Assembly (NCBI RefSeq): GCF_041146795.1
Contig: NC_135168.1
Location: forward strand, 41,663,870 to 41,727,869
From: Maylandia zebra
Taxonomy: Eukaryota > Chordata > Actinopteri > Cichliformes > Cichlidae
Reading direction: 5' to 3'
Length of the DNA stretch: 64,000 bases
Part shown: piece by piece, positions 36,100-48,900 of the stretch
How the letters are laid out: every line of letters starts with the position of its first letter
Position numbering within the stretch: the first letter of the stretch is position 1
Made by a program: the position numbers and the translations under genes
Notes under the pieces: generated by a model
Seen by the model: only the letters and a program-made list of their open reading frames with translations
Database searches by the model: none
What the model was told of the DNA's origin: nothing

Positions 36100-39000
36100 G
36101 CGGCGTCGCCGGTAGCGTGATAGTAGCGCGACACCTGACTGCGTGTTCAAGAATGACACTGCGCGCGGTAATTGCGTGGACTTGTACGTCCATGCGCAGC
36201 CGGTGTTCAGGAGCCTGACTGACGCAGGGTGGTGTCGGGAACGTGCAGTGTCCTGTACAAACTGGCTCTACTTTGTCTTTATAAGGCGGATGTGACTCGT
36301 GCGCTTTAATCCTGGGAACTGATTTACAAACACAAGTATTTAACAAACATATTCTCTATTTACCATAGCAATGTATCGTGCTGAAACAAGCCCCTATCTT
36401 TGCATAACTGGTTTTGAAAAGGTCCTTCTCAAGAAAGATTTCTGTTCCCTATCACTTCCAAATATTACTCTGTGATCTTTTTTAATGCTACTCCCCCCGG
36501 GATCACGATAATTTATGTGCCTGTATGCTCCAAGAAATAATAATAATAACATGACTCCTGCACTTTTTGAACAGGATGTGGTTCAGCTATAAGATCTGTG
36601 TTCTTATAACTGCCGCAATTACCACACTCAACACATTAATGGCAACGCCTAACCTTTGATTTTATGTACTCATGTTCATTTCACATTTGCTGAAAGCACA
36701 TTAGCCACGTTTAAAACATCTCACTCTGCTAAATTACTTGCGGGTCGGTCCACGTAGCACGTGAGATCCAGCCACATTTGCAACCAGCACTTCTAAATAC
36801 AGGAAGGTTTACTTGGAATGTGCTAAGTGATGCATCTTGGGGGGGTGACCTTAATTAATTATTTATAAAATATTATTATTTATATTTGATTGTTGAGTTA
36901 GCGAATTGATTTCCTTTATTGTGCTACTGTTCAGTTAAGGTGAAATATTGAAAATAAGCTCGATAGGTTATTGTTTTTTGTTTCTCCTCTGTTTCAAAGT
37001 TGGTCTGATCAGCCTGCACCAAAGTTCCCCTTTGCTCTCTGTTTGGTAAGATTTTGGTCAGTTTGAGCAGTTAGTCTGTTACATAATTACCCTGTGTTGT
37101 CATTACAACTTGAATTTAGTCTTTATCTGACCTCTTTTTAAAATCCCCTGTTATTTTACTGATATATATAAATATATATAAAATTTGTACTTGATTGAGT
37201 TATTAAAGCTTTTCAGATAAAGATGATTTTTTCACTATTTCTTATGATTTGACCAGGTGTTTAATGAAAATACAAACATGGACAGTGATACAATGTTCAT
37301 ATTTTTTATAATTTTCATACCACTAGTGTTTAAAATCAAGTAATCAAGATGTTTTTTAACCTTTAATTAGAGCCTTAACAAAACAAAAAAATACTTTAGC
37401 TGCCAGTACTGACATTTTTTTTCCATTTCACAGGCTCAGAAGCACAATTGATGAGAACCATTGACCAACAGACATTTTTACAACAATGGGTTGCCTGTTT
37501 CTTTGGTATTTCATGACAAATTGGCGAGATAAGAGCTCAAGAGATGGTTCCAAGTGTTAAATATTAAAGTGGTTGCTGGTAAATGGACCACAGAGGTGGA
37601 TGCATGTGTGAATGCAGTGGGAGGGGAAAAAAGATCTATTTGATGTTTTTGAATTTTTTGTTTAAAAGAAGTCATGCTTTGTTAAGCTCAACAAAAACCC
37701 AAAAATCCAACTAAAGTTGATGACAACCTCATGAGTTGTGGATTTATAAAAAGAAAACAGTCCACTCTTCAATCACATCTTGACTTACTGACGTGACTCT
37801 ATTCAAAGTTTCCATTGCACAGCCCAAACATCTGAGCTTAATACCACACACAGACTCAACGTGCATTTCTTTAACGTTTCATCATGTTAGCAAAGTTATA
37901 GTATCGCATTAATGGTTAATTTAATTTATACTTTTTAATTTGTAAATTGAAATTCTGCCAAGACAAATATCAAAGTTTTTACTTGGAGCCTGTGTTTGTG
38001 TTTTGTATTGTGAACGACAGAATTATCAAGAGCTTTCAACGGGGGTGTGTGTGATATTTTCCCTTCATTAGTTATCAGAATTAATTGATTTCAAATATTT
38101 GCTTATTGGGACATTAGTCTACACCAGATAATAAGGAATACAATTAAAAAATAGAAAAATGAATAATATTTTCAGATTCATTATCCTTTACATCTTTATA
38201 AGACCAAAGTTGAGTATTACTGTCTTCTTATGTGTTTCCAAGTTTATTTTCTTACTTTTTAACACACTGTTTCTGATTAATATCCTTTCATCATTTCACC
38301 TTATGACCCCCAAAATCCTTTTGCAATCAGTTTAAGTGTTTTATTGATGCCTCTGAATCGTCCTTTGTGCTTGTTTTGTATTATGTGTTAATTATTAATT
38401 ATAAATTTGATGGTGATGATAATTTTCAGTATATTTCATTTAAAACCTACTGTGCTTCTTACCGTGCTTCATTGTATGAACTAAATAACCTTATCATACA
38501 ACCTCAGTGTGCTCAATAGTGTTACTGTGATGCTCTAAATGATGTAATTACATGTGTGTATGGGTATATTTATTTTATTCTAGGACAATATGACTTGTCA
38601 GATCACAAAAGTAGGTGAAATACTCTGATATTATGACAGTGGCGTGAGTGTGACCCAGTTTCTAGAGACTGTATTACTTACGCACAGCTGCCTGTCTCTG
38701 CCTCTCCACACTGTGCCTGCCTGTCTGCCATTCACCAGCAGGGCCACATACATGCATGCTCACAGTTTTCTGTGGCAGCAACATATGCGGCCCATTATTT
38801 CAAGGCACAGGAAGTGGAAGAGGCAAAACACACAGTCCGTAAGGAGTTTTAATTGTGTACATTAGTCTTTGCCTGTGTCGTGACCTATTCCGAGCTGTCA
38901 CGGATCATATTTGCATGTACAGGACATTTTAGAGTGAGATAATGCAGGCAAAGCAGATAAGGTGAGTTTGAGGTATTAGGCTGCACTGCTGTCATGCTCC

Positions 39001-42000
39001 TGCTCAGGCCAGCAGACACACAGATGGAGTGATTAAAATGAAAAGAAACAGCAACAAAAAATATTGAAATAATTGTGTGTTTGGTTTTATTTTGGTGAAG
39101 CATTGTCTCACGGTGCAAATGTGAGAGAACTGTAACGATTGTTTCTGTGAATTGATTTGCCTGAGGTACTTTTTTTTTTTAGCCAGCATTATATTTTTTT
39201 AGTCTGTTTTTGTACAGTGCCCACTCTGAAAAAACAACAGGAGTAGAGTTCACAGAAACAGGATAAAGGAAACTTTTCCTTTTGACGTCAATCTAACCTT
39301 GTGATTAGGTCTTGTGATTTCTCATCCTCAGATAAAGGACCTATTTGAGGTGTTATTATATTTGGGTGATATAATTGGTGATAATTAAAGTGTCAAAGTG
39401 ATGGTAGATTAAGGTTAAAAACACACTGTAAGCTGGTCTTGTGCCTTGACTAGAAGACAAACTGCACTACCACAGATGTAAAGGTTTTCTCTAATTAGTT
39501 TGTAAACTAACTAAATGTTAAATCAGCTTATTTACATTTCTTTTGTCTGGTTATGAGAAACATGGTAAAGTGGGGAGTCACCGCTTTTATTAACTTAACA
39601 TAATCATCTTAGGTTCTCGGCATATCCCTGAGAGCTGTCCATAATAAGCTTAACATATTCATGACTGTGTGCAGATTAAACTTTTAGAGATGGCTCTTAG
39701 TATTCAGGGGAGCCCTAAGAATCAGATGAGGAATATATCAAACTACTTAGTTGTTTATGCAGGATTTTATGGAAACACACAGGCAGTCACATGACTGGTG
39801 AAACATTCACCTTTTAGTCCATGTCTGCAGCCATCCACTAAACTGACGTATTCAACACAATGTAAACTCGAGCCTCCAGTGCTCATGCTGACGTAACACT
39901 TTCATATGAAGGTAATTAGGATTCCCAGGCATGACTCACTGCTGTTAGTCACTAAAAATCAGAGCCTGATGTTCCATGTCTATTTCCAAAACCTTCATTC
40001 AGATTATGAATGAATGACTTCATCTGTCTTTAAGGCGTTTTCACCTGTTAAAGCACTTTCAAAGAAAGTAAAGGAGATTTTTCTCTACGTTGACCATTTA
40101 GCCAAAATACGATATGTTTAATGGAAAAACTGCTTTCAAAAGCACTCAGATGTTCCACTAGAAAGCACTAGTATTTAAAAGCTCAAGAAATACAGTGTGC
40201 CATTATAGCCACATCACGGGGAGTGTGAGTCAGCCACAGCAGTTATTGTGTTGTATTAGCATCGTTTTTGGGGTGGAAAAAAGTTTAAACAATGTGTTGC
40301 ATAACTTTTCAGTTTGTAATTGAACCTCTGATATTAAGATAGAAATCTTACTTTAGAGCTTGTATTTATGCTATGCACTGTGAATTACTGCATCTAAAAT
40401 CACATTAAATTCTGTACCAGTATTGTGGCGTTTTCATCTATTGAGACAAAGCATGTAATATCAAGATCAACAACCAAGATCTAAACAGTTACAACTAAAG
40501 CTTGTTTCCATGCAATTATTTCTGCCGTCATTGTGTAAGTGCTGTGTTTTCCTCCACCCTTGTTTCTCTCAAGGCTCAAAACTGCCAGATCAATATGTGA
40601 GTTCTGCCTGAAGCTGGGAATTAACCCATGGGAAGGAGTTGAGTTTTCCACATTTAAAAAGCCTGTTGGAATTTCCAGTGATTTAAGCACGTTGAGACTT
40701 TTTGGAGTTATATTAATCCAAGTGGTTCATGTTTCAAGATATTTAGACAGTGGCCCTGTATGAGAGTTGGATTACTTCATTTCAATCCTCAATGTAAAGC
40801 GGATTGCAGGACAACATGTTGCTTGCCTGTGATGTCGTTTATATATTTCTTATCAACAAATGCTACGTAAAGACTATGTGCTTTACAAAAATGTTCCTTG
40901 GGTCTTGTATTTGACCAAAGTATCAGCTGGATGCAGTGCACCCAGTACAGCAGCCCATTTCTCTACAGAGAGCAACTTCAAAGGTCAAAACAGTGACTGG
41001 GCTGCATTTGAGTTAGAAATACTCACCTTCACTCCAGTCAGTGTCCGTTCTCATATAACCCTTCTGGTTGCTATGGTTACAGACCATACCTCATCTCCTC
41101 CTCCTCCTTCTCAGATCGCTCTTCCTGTGAGAGATATTGGGTTTACAGGGGGACTCTGTAGGCGAAGCTTCTATTTTACATACAGAGACCTGTTACCTAG
41201 AGACAGAGGAGGCGATTCAAGTGCATCCTGGACAAAATCTCTCAGTGCCATGTTGTGTCATGTAACCGTTTCCAATCACTGCAGCTGCATGAGAAAGTTT
41301 ACCAGACAGAAAACATGATGGGGAGTCTCCATTACTTGAGTCTTGAGTCATTACTTCCTGGAGGGTATACACTGAAAGTGAGAGAGAAAGCAAGCAGACT
41401 GGAGTTATTAAGAACAGCCTGTTTCAGGGTTCAATTACCTCAGTAATTACCACATTTTAAAAACCCACAACTGTTGACTGTGACCGTCTCAGGCACGGGC
41501 AGTGCAGTCCTGACAAATCTGCAAAGGGGATTTGCATAATCAAAAGATCTGGACTCATAACAAGCTAAATAATACAAATACCTATCCAGAGCTGATTTGC
41601 TTAGTTTAGGAGAGACACATCTCTGAGTGCATGTGTGACTAAGCCCATTTAAAAGACAGATTTCCTGATGTATGCAGATTGCAGGTGTGCATACATGTGA
41701 GAGACCAAAAGCACTGTAAGGGTCCTGATTATCCTCTCAACTGGATTGTGTTAATCTACTAATCGAGAACCATTTACATAACTGCTTTAGTGCAACTGCA
41801 GTTAAGCAATTACTGCCCTCATTTCCATCTTTTCCCACAGTGTGCTATCTACTCTTGAACTTTCTACACTTGAACTTTAATCTCACTCTTTCCCCCCCAA
41901 GTCCCAATGTCTTTAAACTCCTTTAATTGTCTGCACTCCTTCCTTCCTTTTTTTTTTACTAAGTGCCCTTCCTCCGAGCATAGTCTGAACTGAATGTTTT

Positions 42001-42890
42001 CCTTTTCTTGTCTGTTACTGAGACTCTTGCAGATCTTATAGTCTGATCTCAATCAACACATTATTTTTCACAGAATGAAACCTGCAAGATGTTTATTCCA
42101 TTCCATTCATATATTTAGTGGCATGCTGTCACACTTTTTAAAAAATCTATTATGTTACCCTGTAAATAGCTTTAACTTGTCTGCACTCTATGTGTGGATC
42201 TTAATCTGTGGAGTCTGGATAAAATTATTACACATGCTTGTGGGAGAAAGACTCTAAAGTAAACCTGATTGCTTAATTGTTTGGCGTAACACCTTACACT
42301 GGTATTTCTTAAATTTGACTTACAGTAAATTACACTATTTTTGCAAATTTCCACAATCAATTTGACAGTCCTAGCTTTGCATCTTTCCCTCATTACAGCA
42401 TCATTCTTTATCATATCATAATAGTGATACATAATAAACAAAGGATTTAATCTTTGCTATATGGAGAAAGAGCAGGGGAAGGATTATGTTTCTACTTAGA
42501 ATAAAAGTATTTAAATAAATACTAAAGAAAAGCACATTTCTTTTCTAATAATTTTTCAACAAAACAAATCCACTTCAATTATCAAAACCCATACATTTAA
42601 TTATGAGTATAGCTAAGTTTAGTTTAGTTTTGTGTTGCCATCTGTTGGTACAAAATCAATATTGCGTTTTTGCGAGCATAAAAAATATACATCGATAAAC
42701 GACTCATAAAAACAAATAGGAGAATTTAAAGGAACCTCGAGCTCTAAAATAGTAACTCGTTGTTAGACGTAGTCCGTTGAACTCATTTTTTTCTGTCCTC
42801 ATGCTAAATGAATTCTAACAAATGTTCTCGATATATTAGTCGTTCGACAGTTGATTTCTCTTGACTTTAGGGTTATTTGAACTTCCTGCC
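36100..42890. other. Intergenic spacer between head-to-head jakmip1 and wfs1
   Basis: Nearly 7 kb, mostly AT-rich, with no ORF resembling a known protein and no set of splice-linked ORFs. The longest ORF (40860-41318, plus, 152 codons) has no recognisable domain. An X-box-like site GTTGCTATGGTTAC occurs at 41067-41080 (11 of 14). The spacer may hold enhancers for either gene; nothing in the sequence alone identifies them. Confidence 0.6.
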
Positions 42891-42897
42891 ACTGCAG

Positions 42898-42980
42898 CCA
42901 ATCAAATCCTAATCAATAAAAACAAGCTTTCGGCGCTTTCCAATCACCTTGCGCAGAATGAAAAGTAGGCGTGGACGTGG
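42898..42980 (+). promoter_or_regulatory. wfs1: wfs1 promoter elements: two CCAAT boxes and an ACGTGG site
   Basis: CCAAT boxes lie at 42898-42902 and 42940-42944, and GGACGTGG (7 of 8 to the UPR element TGACGTGG) at 42973-42980, just upstream of the inferred first exon. WFS1 is known to respond to ER stress through XBP1. A canonical ERSE (CCAAT-N9-CCACG) is not present. No TATA box is seen. Confidence 0.45.
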
Positions 42981-42989
42981 AGTGGAGCA

Positions 42990-43160
42990 GCTGACAGACT
43001 TTCCGGCGCGTCGTGTGTGTTTGGAGTTTGACCACAAAAAACAGAGGACGTGCGGATTTCAGGGGGGGATGGAAGAATGAGTTGGGACTCTAAATAGTGA
43101 ACAAACCGAGAAGCAATTTAATCTGGAGGGTTTAATTAAACTGGTGTTGTCACGGGAAAG
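42990..43160 (+). other. wfs1: Probable non-coding first exon of wfs1
   Basis: A GC- and CpG-rich segment ends at a consensus donor (CACGGGAAAG|GTAAGCC, exon end 43160). The next acceptor, TTTCAG at 44450, is two bases before the wolframin start codon. The 5' boundary is approximate. Human WFS1 also has a non-coding exon 1. Confidence 0.6.
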
Positions 43161-43984
43161 GTAAGCCGACATTAGAAGTGTTGAATGTCAGCGCTCGTTA
43201 GCGTTAGCTCCTAAAGCACCGGTTATTTCAGCTAACGCCTCCTGCCACATCCAATTGCTGCTGTCTTTTTAATATCAAATGCAGTAGCCCTATATATAGA
43301 AATGGCATTGTGTATGTGTGTATATAGCGTTCTTTTTGCCGCTAACGTTTATTAAGAGTGCTAAATTTAGTTTGGAAGTCCCCTTTATCGGCAAAGTTAT
43401 TGTCATCGGAGCCCTGTCCTGCTTATCCAAGAGGGGCACCAGGACACTTGATTTGCAGTCATTGCACTTTAAGGATGTCACCTTCTCAATATAGCTACCC
43501 AGGGCTCGGTTAATAATATCTAAAATAGACTATAGACTTCGTAGCACACATCTGAACAAAATTGTGTGTGGGATTATTTGGCCTTAATTAGTAAAAGGAA
43601 AGGAGCTTTCTAGGATAACAGAGGTAAATGTTACATTTGTTTTGGAAATCTGCCTGAGTCTGAGCTACGTGGCTGAGATCTGTTGGTTTCGTCTGTAGTA
43701 TGAAAGCAGCTTTTCTTTTATAGTAATCAAATGACACATTTTACATCAGTTATGCACAATATTAAAACCTATGAGAGGTTTACTGAAGACAATTGAAAGT
43801 CTTGTTATAAATTCTGAGAAGTTTTGGTAGTGGTATTCATGTGGTTGACATACCACCTTCCTAAACACTTTGTGAGACCAAGCACACCCCTCCACACTTA
43901 AAAAAACAAAAAACAAAAAAAACCAAACACACTAAAAATCTAATTTAAAAATTCCTCATGAATATTTGGTACATACTGCATTCA

Positions 43985-44190
43985 GTTCATTTTTATTTAT
44001 ATAGCACTAATTCACAACAACAGTCCTACCAAGACACGTTATATTATATTGTATAGACACTAGAATATTGAAAATGGGAAGAAACCACAACAATCACATG
44101 GCCCCCTATGAGTAAGCACTTGGTGACAGTGGCAAAAACCAGGCTCAAGGAAGACAGCCATCGGCTGTGACTGGTTGTTTGATTGTCCCC
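43985..44190. repeat. Common percomorph dispersed repeat in wfs1 intron 1
   Basis: TTTATATAGCACTAATTCAC, then AACAACAGTC, later GGCCCCCTATGAGTAAGCAC and CAGCCATCGGCTGTGACTGG, is a diverged copy of a high-copy repeat I recognise from percomorph genomes. Its class is uncertain. Confidence 0.6.
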
Positions 44191-44452
44191 CCCCAGTAAA
44201 ATCTCACTCATGTGATGATGAGGGAACACAACCTTTCAAAACACCTGTTACTTTGCAACAGGTGCACTCTGTTAGCTGCTTGTCCTTGAACATGTGCTTC
44301 ATACTGTATATGCATTGCTGTTTTTCACACACTGCAGCATTACTAGTATTACCACAGTAATGTTTTGTTCATAATTTTTCATAAATCACAGGGATTGTGT
44401 TTGTTCCCCAAAACATTCCTAATTGATTAAAAAATCTGATGTAATTTCAGCC

Positions 44453-45868
44453 ATGGATCCTTCACTAACTGCCAGTTCATCCGCCTCCAAACTGGACCCT
44501 TCGTCTCCTACCACCCTGAGACCCGGACCTTCTTCTCGCAGCTCATCTGTCAACTCAACTACGACAAATTCAAACTGGCCAAATCCTAAACTCACAATGC
44601 CAACACCTCCAGCAACACCCTCATCTTCTCCCTCTACTGCCTCCCCTCGGACTTCCCCAAATCCTCTTTACCGCTCTTCCTCCCTTTCCACACCGACAAC
44701 CTCGCCTCTTCGGCAACCAATCAGGAGCCTCTCCCAGGGGGGCAGATCTCAGCTAAACGCGTCTACGGGGAATCCCATGACTGGATCATCAGCTGCTGGA
44801 GGTCCTGCAACAATTCCACAGACTCCTCCCACACCAGAGCAAGGTGAGAATCAAAACTGACCTTCGACCTTCACTTTGCACTTCTTCAGGAATCAGTGCA
44901 GCCAACACTCCCAGGTTACTGTGTATGTGCAGTGCAGTGTTTCCATGACCACAGACATTTACCTCAGCATGTAAAGCAGCCTCTCCCTTTTTGCTGACCT
45001 GAAGAGAAAAGATGGTTTCACATGTGTTTTTTAAACTAAACAAATATGGTATGCAAGTAAGACGTCTTTTGGTTGAAGGGGAATAGCACTTTTTATCTTT
45101 TTAACCCTTTGCAGTGATTTATATACTTAGCTTACCTGCTCAGTCATTTCATAAGTAAACACTTTCCAGTTTCTTTAACTGTCTAAAATAATATAATTAA
45201 GTGTCTTAAAGTTCTGAATGTACTGAAAGTAAAACAGGGAGATGGACTGCACCACTGTGGAAGTGTTTGCACACCAGGAGAATGAGCAGCAGCTGTTTGC
45301 TGTGCTAAATAAACAGTTATTTTAGAGCTCAGGCAGATGGTTAAAGTGTACGTGGCTTTACCAGTGTAAGTTACTGGATGCTTCACAATTTCTTCTGCTT
45401 CTTGAGATCCGCAGGCACAGGCAGACCACTTTCACTCACCAGTATCACTTACAGCCTGCATGACGGAAAAGTGTTTCCACGTCTGTTTTTCCTGCTGTTA
45501 GTTTTAAACAGAACAAATATGACCGCTTACTTTACGGGAAGCAGACACATTTTCGGTGTGAGATCCTGTTCCTTTGGAGAACTGGGATTTAAGAGTAGCA
45601 GAAATCATTAGCCAAAGGAAGATGATAATTAAACCAAGAGGGCTCTGTGGTATTATCAGGTCTTGTCAAGGCCAAAGCTGTTTCTGGAAGGATGTGACTC
45701 ATGCTCATGCTCTGGGATCACTGATGTCACAGATTGCCACACTGTGCTGGTCTCTTGTTTCTATTTTTGTTTGTTGGGAACATCTGCAGAGTATTTAAAA
45801 ATGTAGAGTAATAAGGAGTAGTTGCTCCTTCGAAAAACCTGAAGAAAACCTAATATATTAAATAGCTG

Positions 45869-45901
<33 letters not shown>

Positions 45902-48900
45902 TGTCCCGTTTGGATCTTTAGCCATCAGAATTGTTGTCTTAAGGCCAAGAAAGATGCCAAGCGGATTTATTTTACCAAGTGGATCATCATGGCCTTGCCA
46001 TATTGGTCCATTTGATTGACCTTTATTATAATTATGAATTTATTTTATTTTCAGTTCCTACAAACGGGACAGACATGACTGGGGGATAGGACAGGGAGAA
46101 AGAATGAAAGAAAGAGAGGGAGAGAAAGAAAACCAAAGGGGAGAAGAGACGGTGAGAAGGGGGGGAAGAAAGAAAAAAAAAAAAAAAAAACACCTGGGTC
46201 ACCTGTATGGAGAAAAAAAACAGAAGAGAAAGCAAACAACAAAGAGCAACATAATAAAAAAAATGGCACCATCACAATAAACTAGCTAGCAGTAAATATC
46301 AGTAGATACTAAATAATAAACGATATTGTGCAGCACGCAAGATAGACAGCGCACAATGTGCTTCGAGGCAGCAGCCAAGAAAGCTGTAGTCCGCGTCTGT
46401 GAATACCCGTGTGTACACCTGTGTGCATACCTGTGTGGATCAGCATGCTTGCATTCCAAAGGTTTCTCCATGTAACGATCTGCTAGGGAGTGTGGGGGGG
46501 CCACAGCCCCGTCCTCCAGGGTATGAAGCAGGTATGGAGGAGATCAAAACTCCAGACATCCAGAGGCCCCCAGAACACAAGAGACCAAGGAAGACCAACA
46601 GAGGGGCAGCCGCGCCACTGTCCCAGTAAGAGCTGAGGAGAGTCCCAGATGAGGGCTCACTCAGCAGCCGCGGAGCAGAAGCCAGGGGGAGTTGCAGTGA
46701 CGCGCCCGTGAGCTCCGCCGGCAGCCAGCTGTGCCTGAGTGACCGAGCCCCAGGCCGAGAGGCCGGGGGCACCCCACCTCCGAAGTGGCCCGAGCGAGCC
46801 CCAGGCTCCAGGCCCTGATAAGCGGCCGCCAAGGAGTGAGCCGGTGTGTACCCGGACGCCCACCCCCAGACACAAAGAACCACCAACGCACCGACACCTG
46901 AGGGAGTCCGCCACCGGCAGGGGAAGTGGTGGTGGGTGGAGATAGGCCTCCAAACCTTGGAGGGCCTGAGATGTCCCCAGAGAGGTGGCGTCTGACACCC
47001 AACCTGACATATAGACACAGACATACAGGCACACACAGACACAAACATCCATTCCCACCCTCATGCTCTCATATGCACTCACTCCACACTCAACCAACGT
47101 GGAGACAGACATAAAGAGACGCTGTACACACGATCACACTCCCCAAGCGTACTCTACGAACCGGGTCTAGGTACCCTTGCCCCTGGAGGGGGGAACTGCA
47201 CCCAGACCCAGGTGGTGTTACCCTTTTCCCTGCGGTGGGGAGAGGCAGACCGCCCCGACTCCGCAGCAGCAGGTAGGCCCCACATTCCAGACTGCAGTCG
47301 GACGGCCAACTCCTCCTAGCCCCCCCGCTCCAGCAGGCCGCAGAGAACGGGGGTGGGTTTTTTGTTTTTTTTTAAGTGGGCATAATATCAAGCTCCATAT
47401 GTTTATTCTTGGACTTTTCTTGGTTAGCTCTGCGCGAATTAGAGTTCAAGTAATTTATATTTTTCTTATACAACGTCATTCATCCACTGCCTGAACCAAA
47501 TTATTTTCTCTCTCTTACCTTTAAGGCCACCATCCTCTGATTGGCTGTTGCTCTCTAACAGAAGGTTTAAACAGCACCCTGTGTGGGACAGCTGTGCTCA
47601 CTTTCAAAGCTGTGTCCCTGAAATGATCGCATAGAGTACAGCAGGGAGGTTTTTTGTAAGACAAACTGGAAGTTGGTGTGACTTCGGTTCCCTGGACAAA
47701 TGGCATCTTTCTATATGATTTTGAGTTAAAAATAAATAAATAAATTAATTAAAAAAAACTTTAGGAAAATAAAACCACTGAAGTCGTGTTAAAGTCACTG
47801 GCATGTTTTGCTCAGCCTTATTAACACAACTAACAGAACTTCAGCGGTGGTTCAATCATAATTGCTGCTGGCAGAAGTAAAGGGCTAGTGTTAGGCTTCA
47901 GTTGGCGAGGAGTGAGCATGATTGGTTGTCTTTCTGTCTCTCTGTGTTAGCCCTGTAAATGGACTGGCACTCTATTAAACCTTCAAAATTTACAAATGTG
48001 ATATTTGTATGTATATTATATGGTAAAACAACACATTTGAAAATGTCTAAAGCTCGAGTTAAGTACACATCTTATTTAAAGGATCTAACCAAAACCCTAT
48101 TCAAATCACCCATTGACTCTGAAACAATGGAACCAAAGGTCCCTTCCAAATCCAGCAGGTCTCAATGAACTCTTTGCCCCTTGGACACCTACTAGGGGGT
48201 AACCCTTAGTTTCTGTCATTATCATGCCAGTTTCCAGAGCTTTCTATTAGGAATTACAAAACTAACTGGTTAAAAACTGAAGCATTAATTTCAGCCTAAC
48301 AGTTATAACTTGTATTATATATGCTTACTAATAAAGATATTTAAAACGAAATAGGTTCTTAGTTTTTCCAAGGCCAGCCCCAGTAAGCTGTACAAGCAGA
48401 TATCACCCTAACTGGCCTCTGATGCACACCCAGTGCTCTGGAAGCGGGCTAGAAATACCACAGAAAACAATGATTTCAAAAAAAAGAAAAACAAGGGTTA
48501 CCTTAGTAGGTGTCCAAGGTGGAAAGATTTGAAAGAGCCCTAAAATCTACTGGATGGATTTTGAAAATGTATTTTCTGTTTCAGAGGAGCCAGAGGAGGA
48601 GGTCAGCTTTGAGGATTTGGAGGAGAGAGCAAAGTCAGGTGATGCCAAAGCACAGACTAAGGTTAGTGGCAATGATCGTACTGCAGACACTGTGGACTTT
48701 AGTCGCCATATGGTGATGACAGAGCATATGAGCTAAGTAATTATACATTTTATTTTAGAGTGACATGCTGATAGGACGGACAGGTCACTAAGTCACAGTA
48801 ATGCTTGTGTTGCAAGTCTAAAAGTCTGTGTGTGTCTGCACAGATGGGCCGCTACTTCCTGGCATTGGCAGAAGAAAGCGATGAAGAACTGAACAACTGC

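Larger units (their letters stand above)
34900..36200 (-). promoter_or_regulatory. jakmip1: CpG-rich jakmip1 promoter region
   Basis: CpG density and GC content rise sharply relative to the flanking AT-rich DNA, with CGCGCGC-type segments around 35935 and 36165. The non-coding first exon lies inside. It also holds (CTG)4 at 35051 and a (CAT)n tract at 35066-35088. A plus-strand transcript could also start here, since wfs1 lies head-to-head 7 kb away, but nothing coding supports one. Confidence 0.55.

Noticed and set aside
40860..41318. 152-codon plus-strand ORF, the longest in the 36-43 kb spacer
   Set aside because: No recognisable domain and no linked exons; length is within chance expectation over 7 kb.
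42898..42980. Canonical ER-stress response element (CCAAT-N9-CCACG) in the wfs1 promoter
   Set aside because: Both CCAAT boxes were checked and neither is followed by CCACG at nine bases.
46440..47112. Several overlapping ORFs up to 202 codons in the GC-rich block of wfs1 intron 2
   Set aside because: GC-rich DNA has few stops by chance, and the ORFs lie within a dispersed repeat with no protein motifs.
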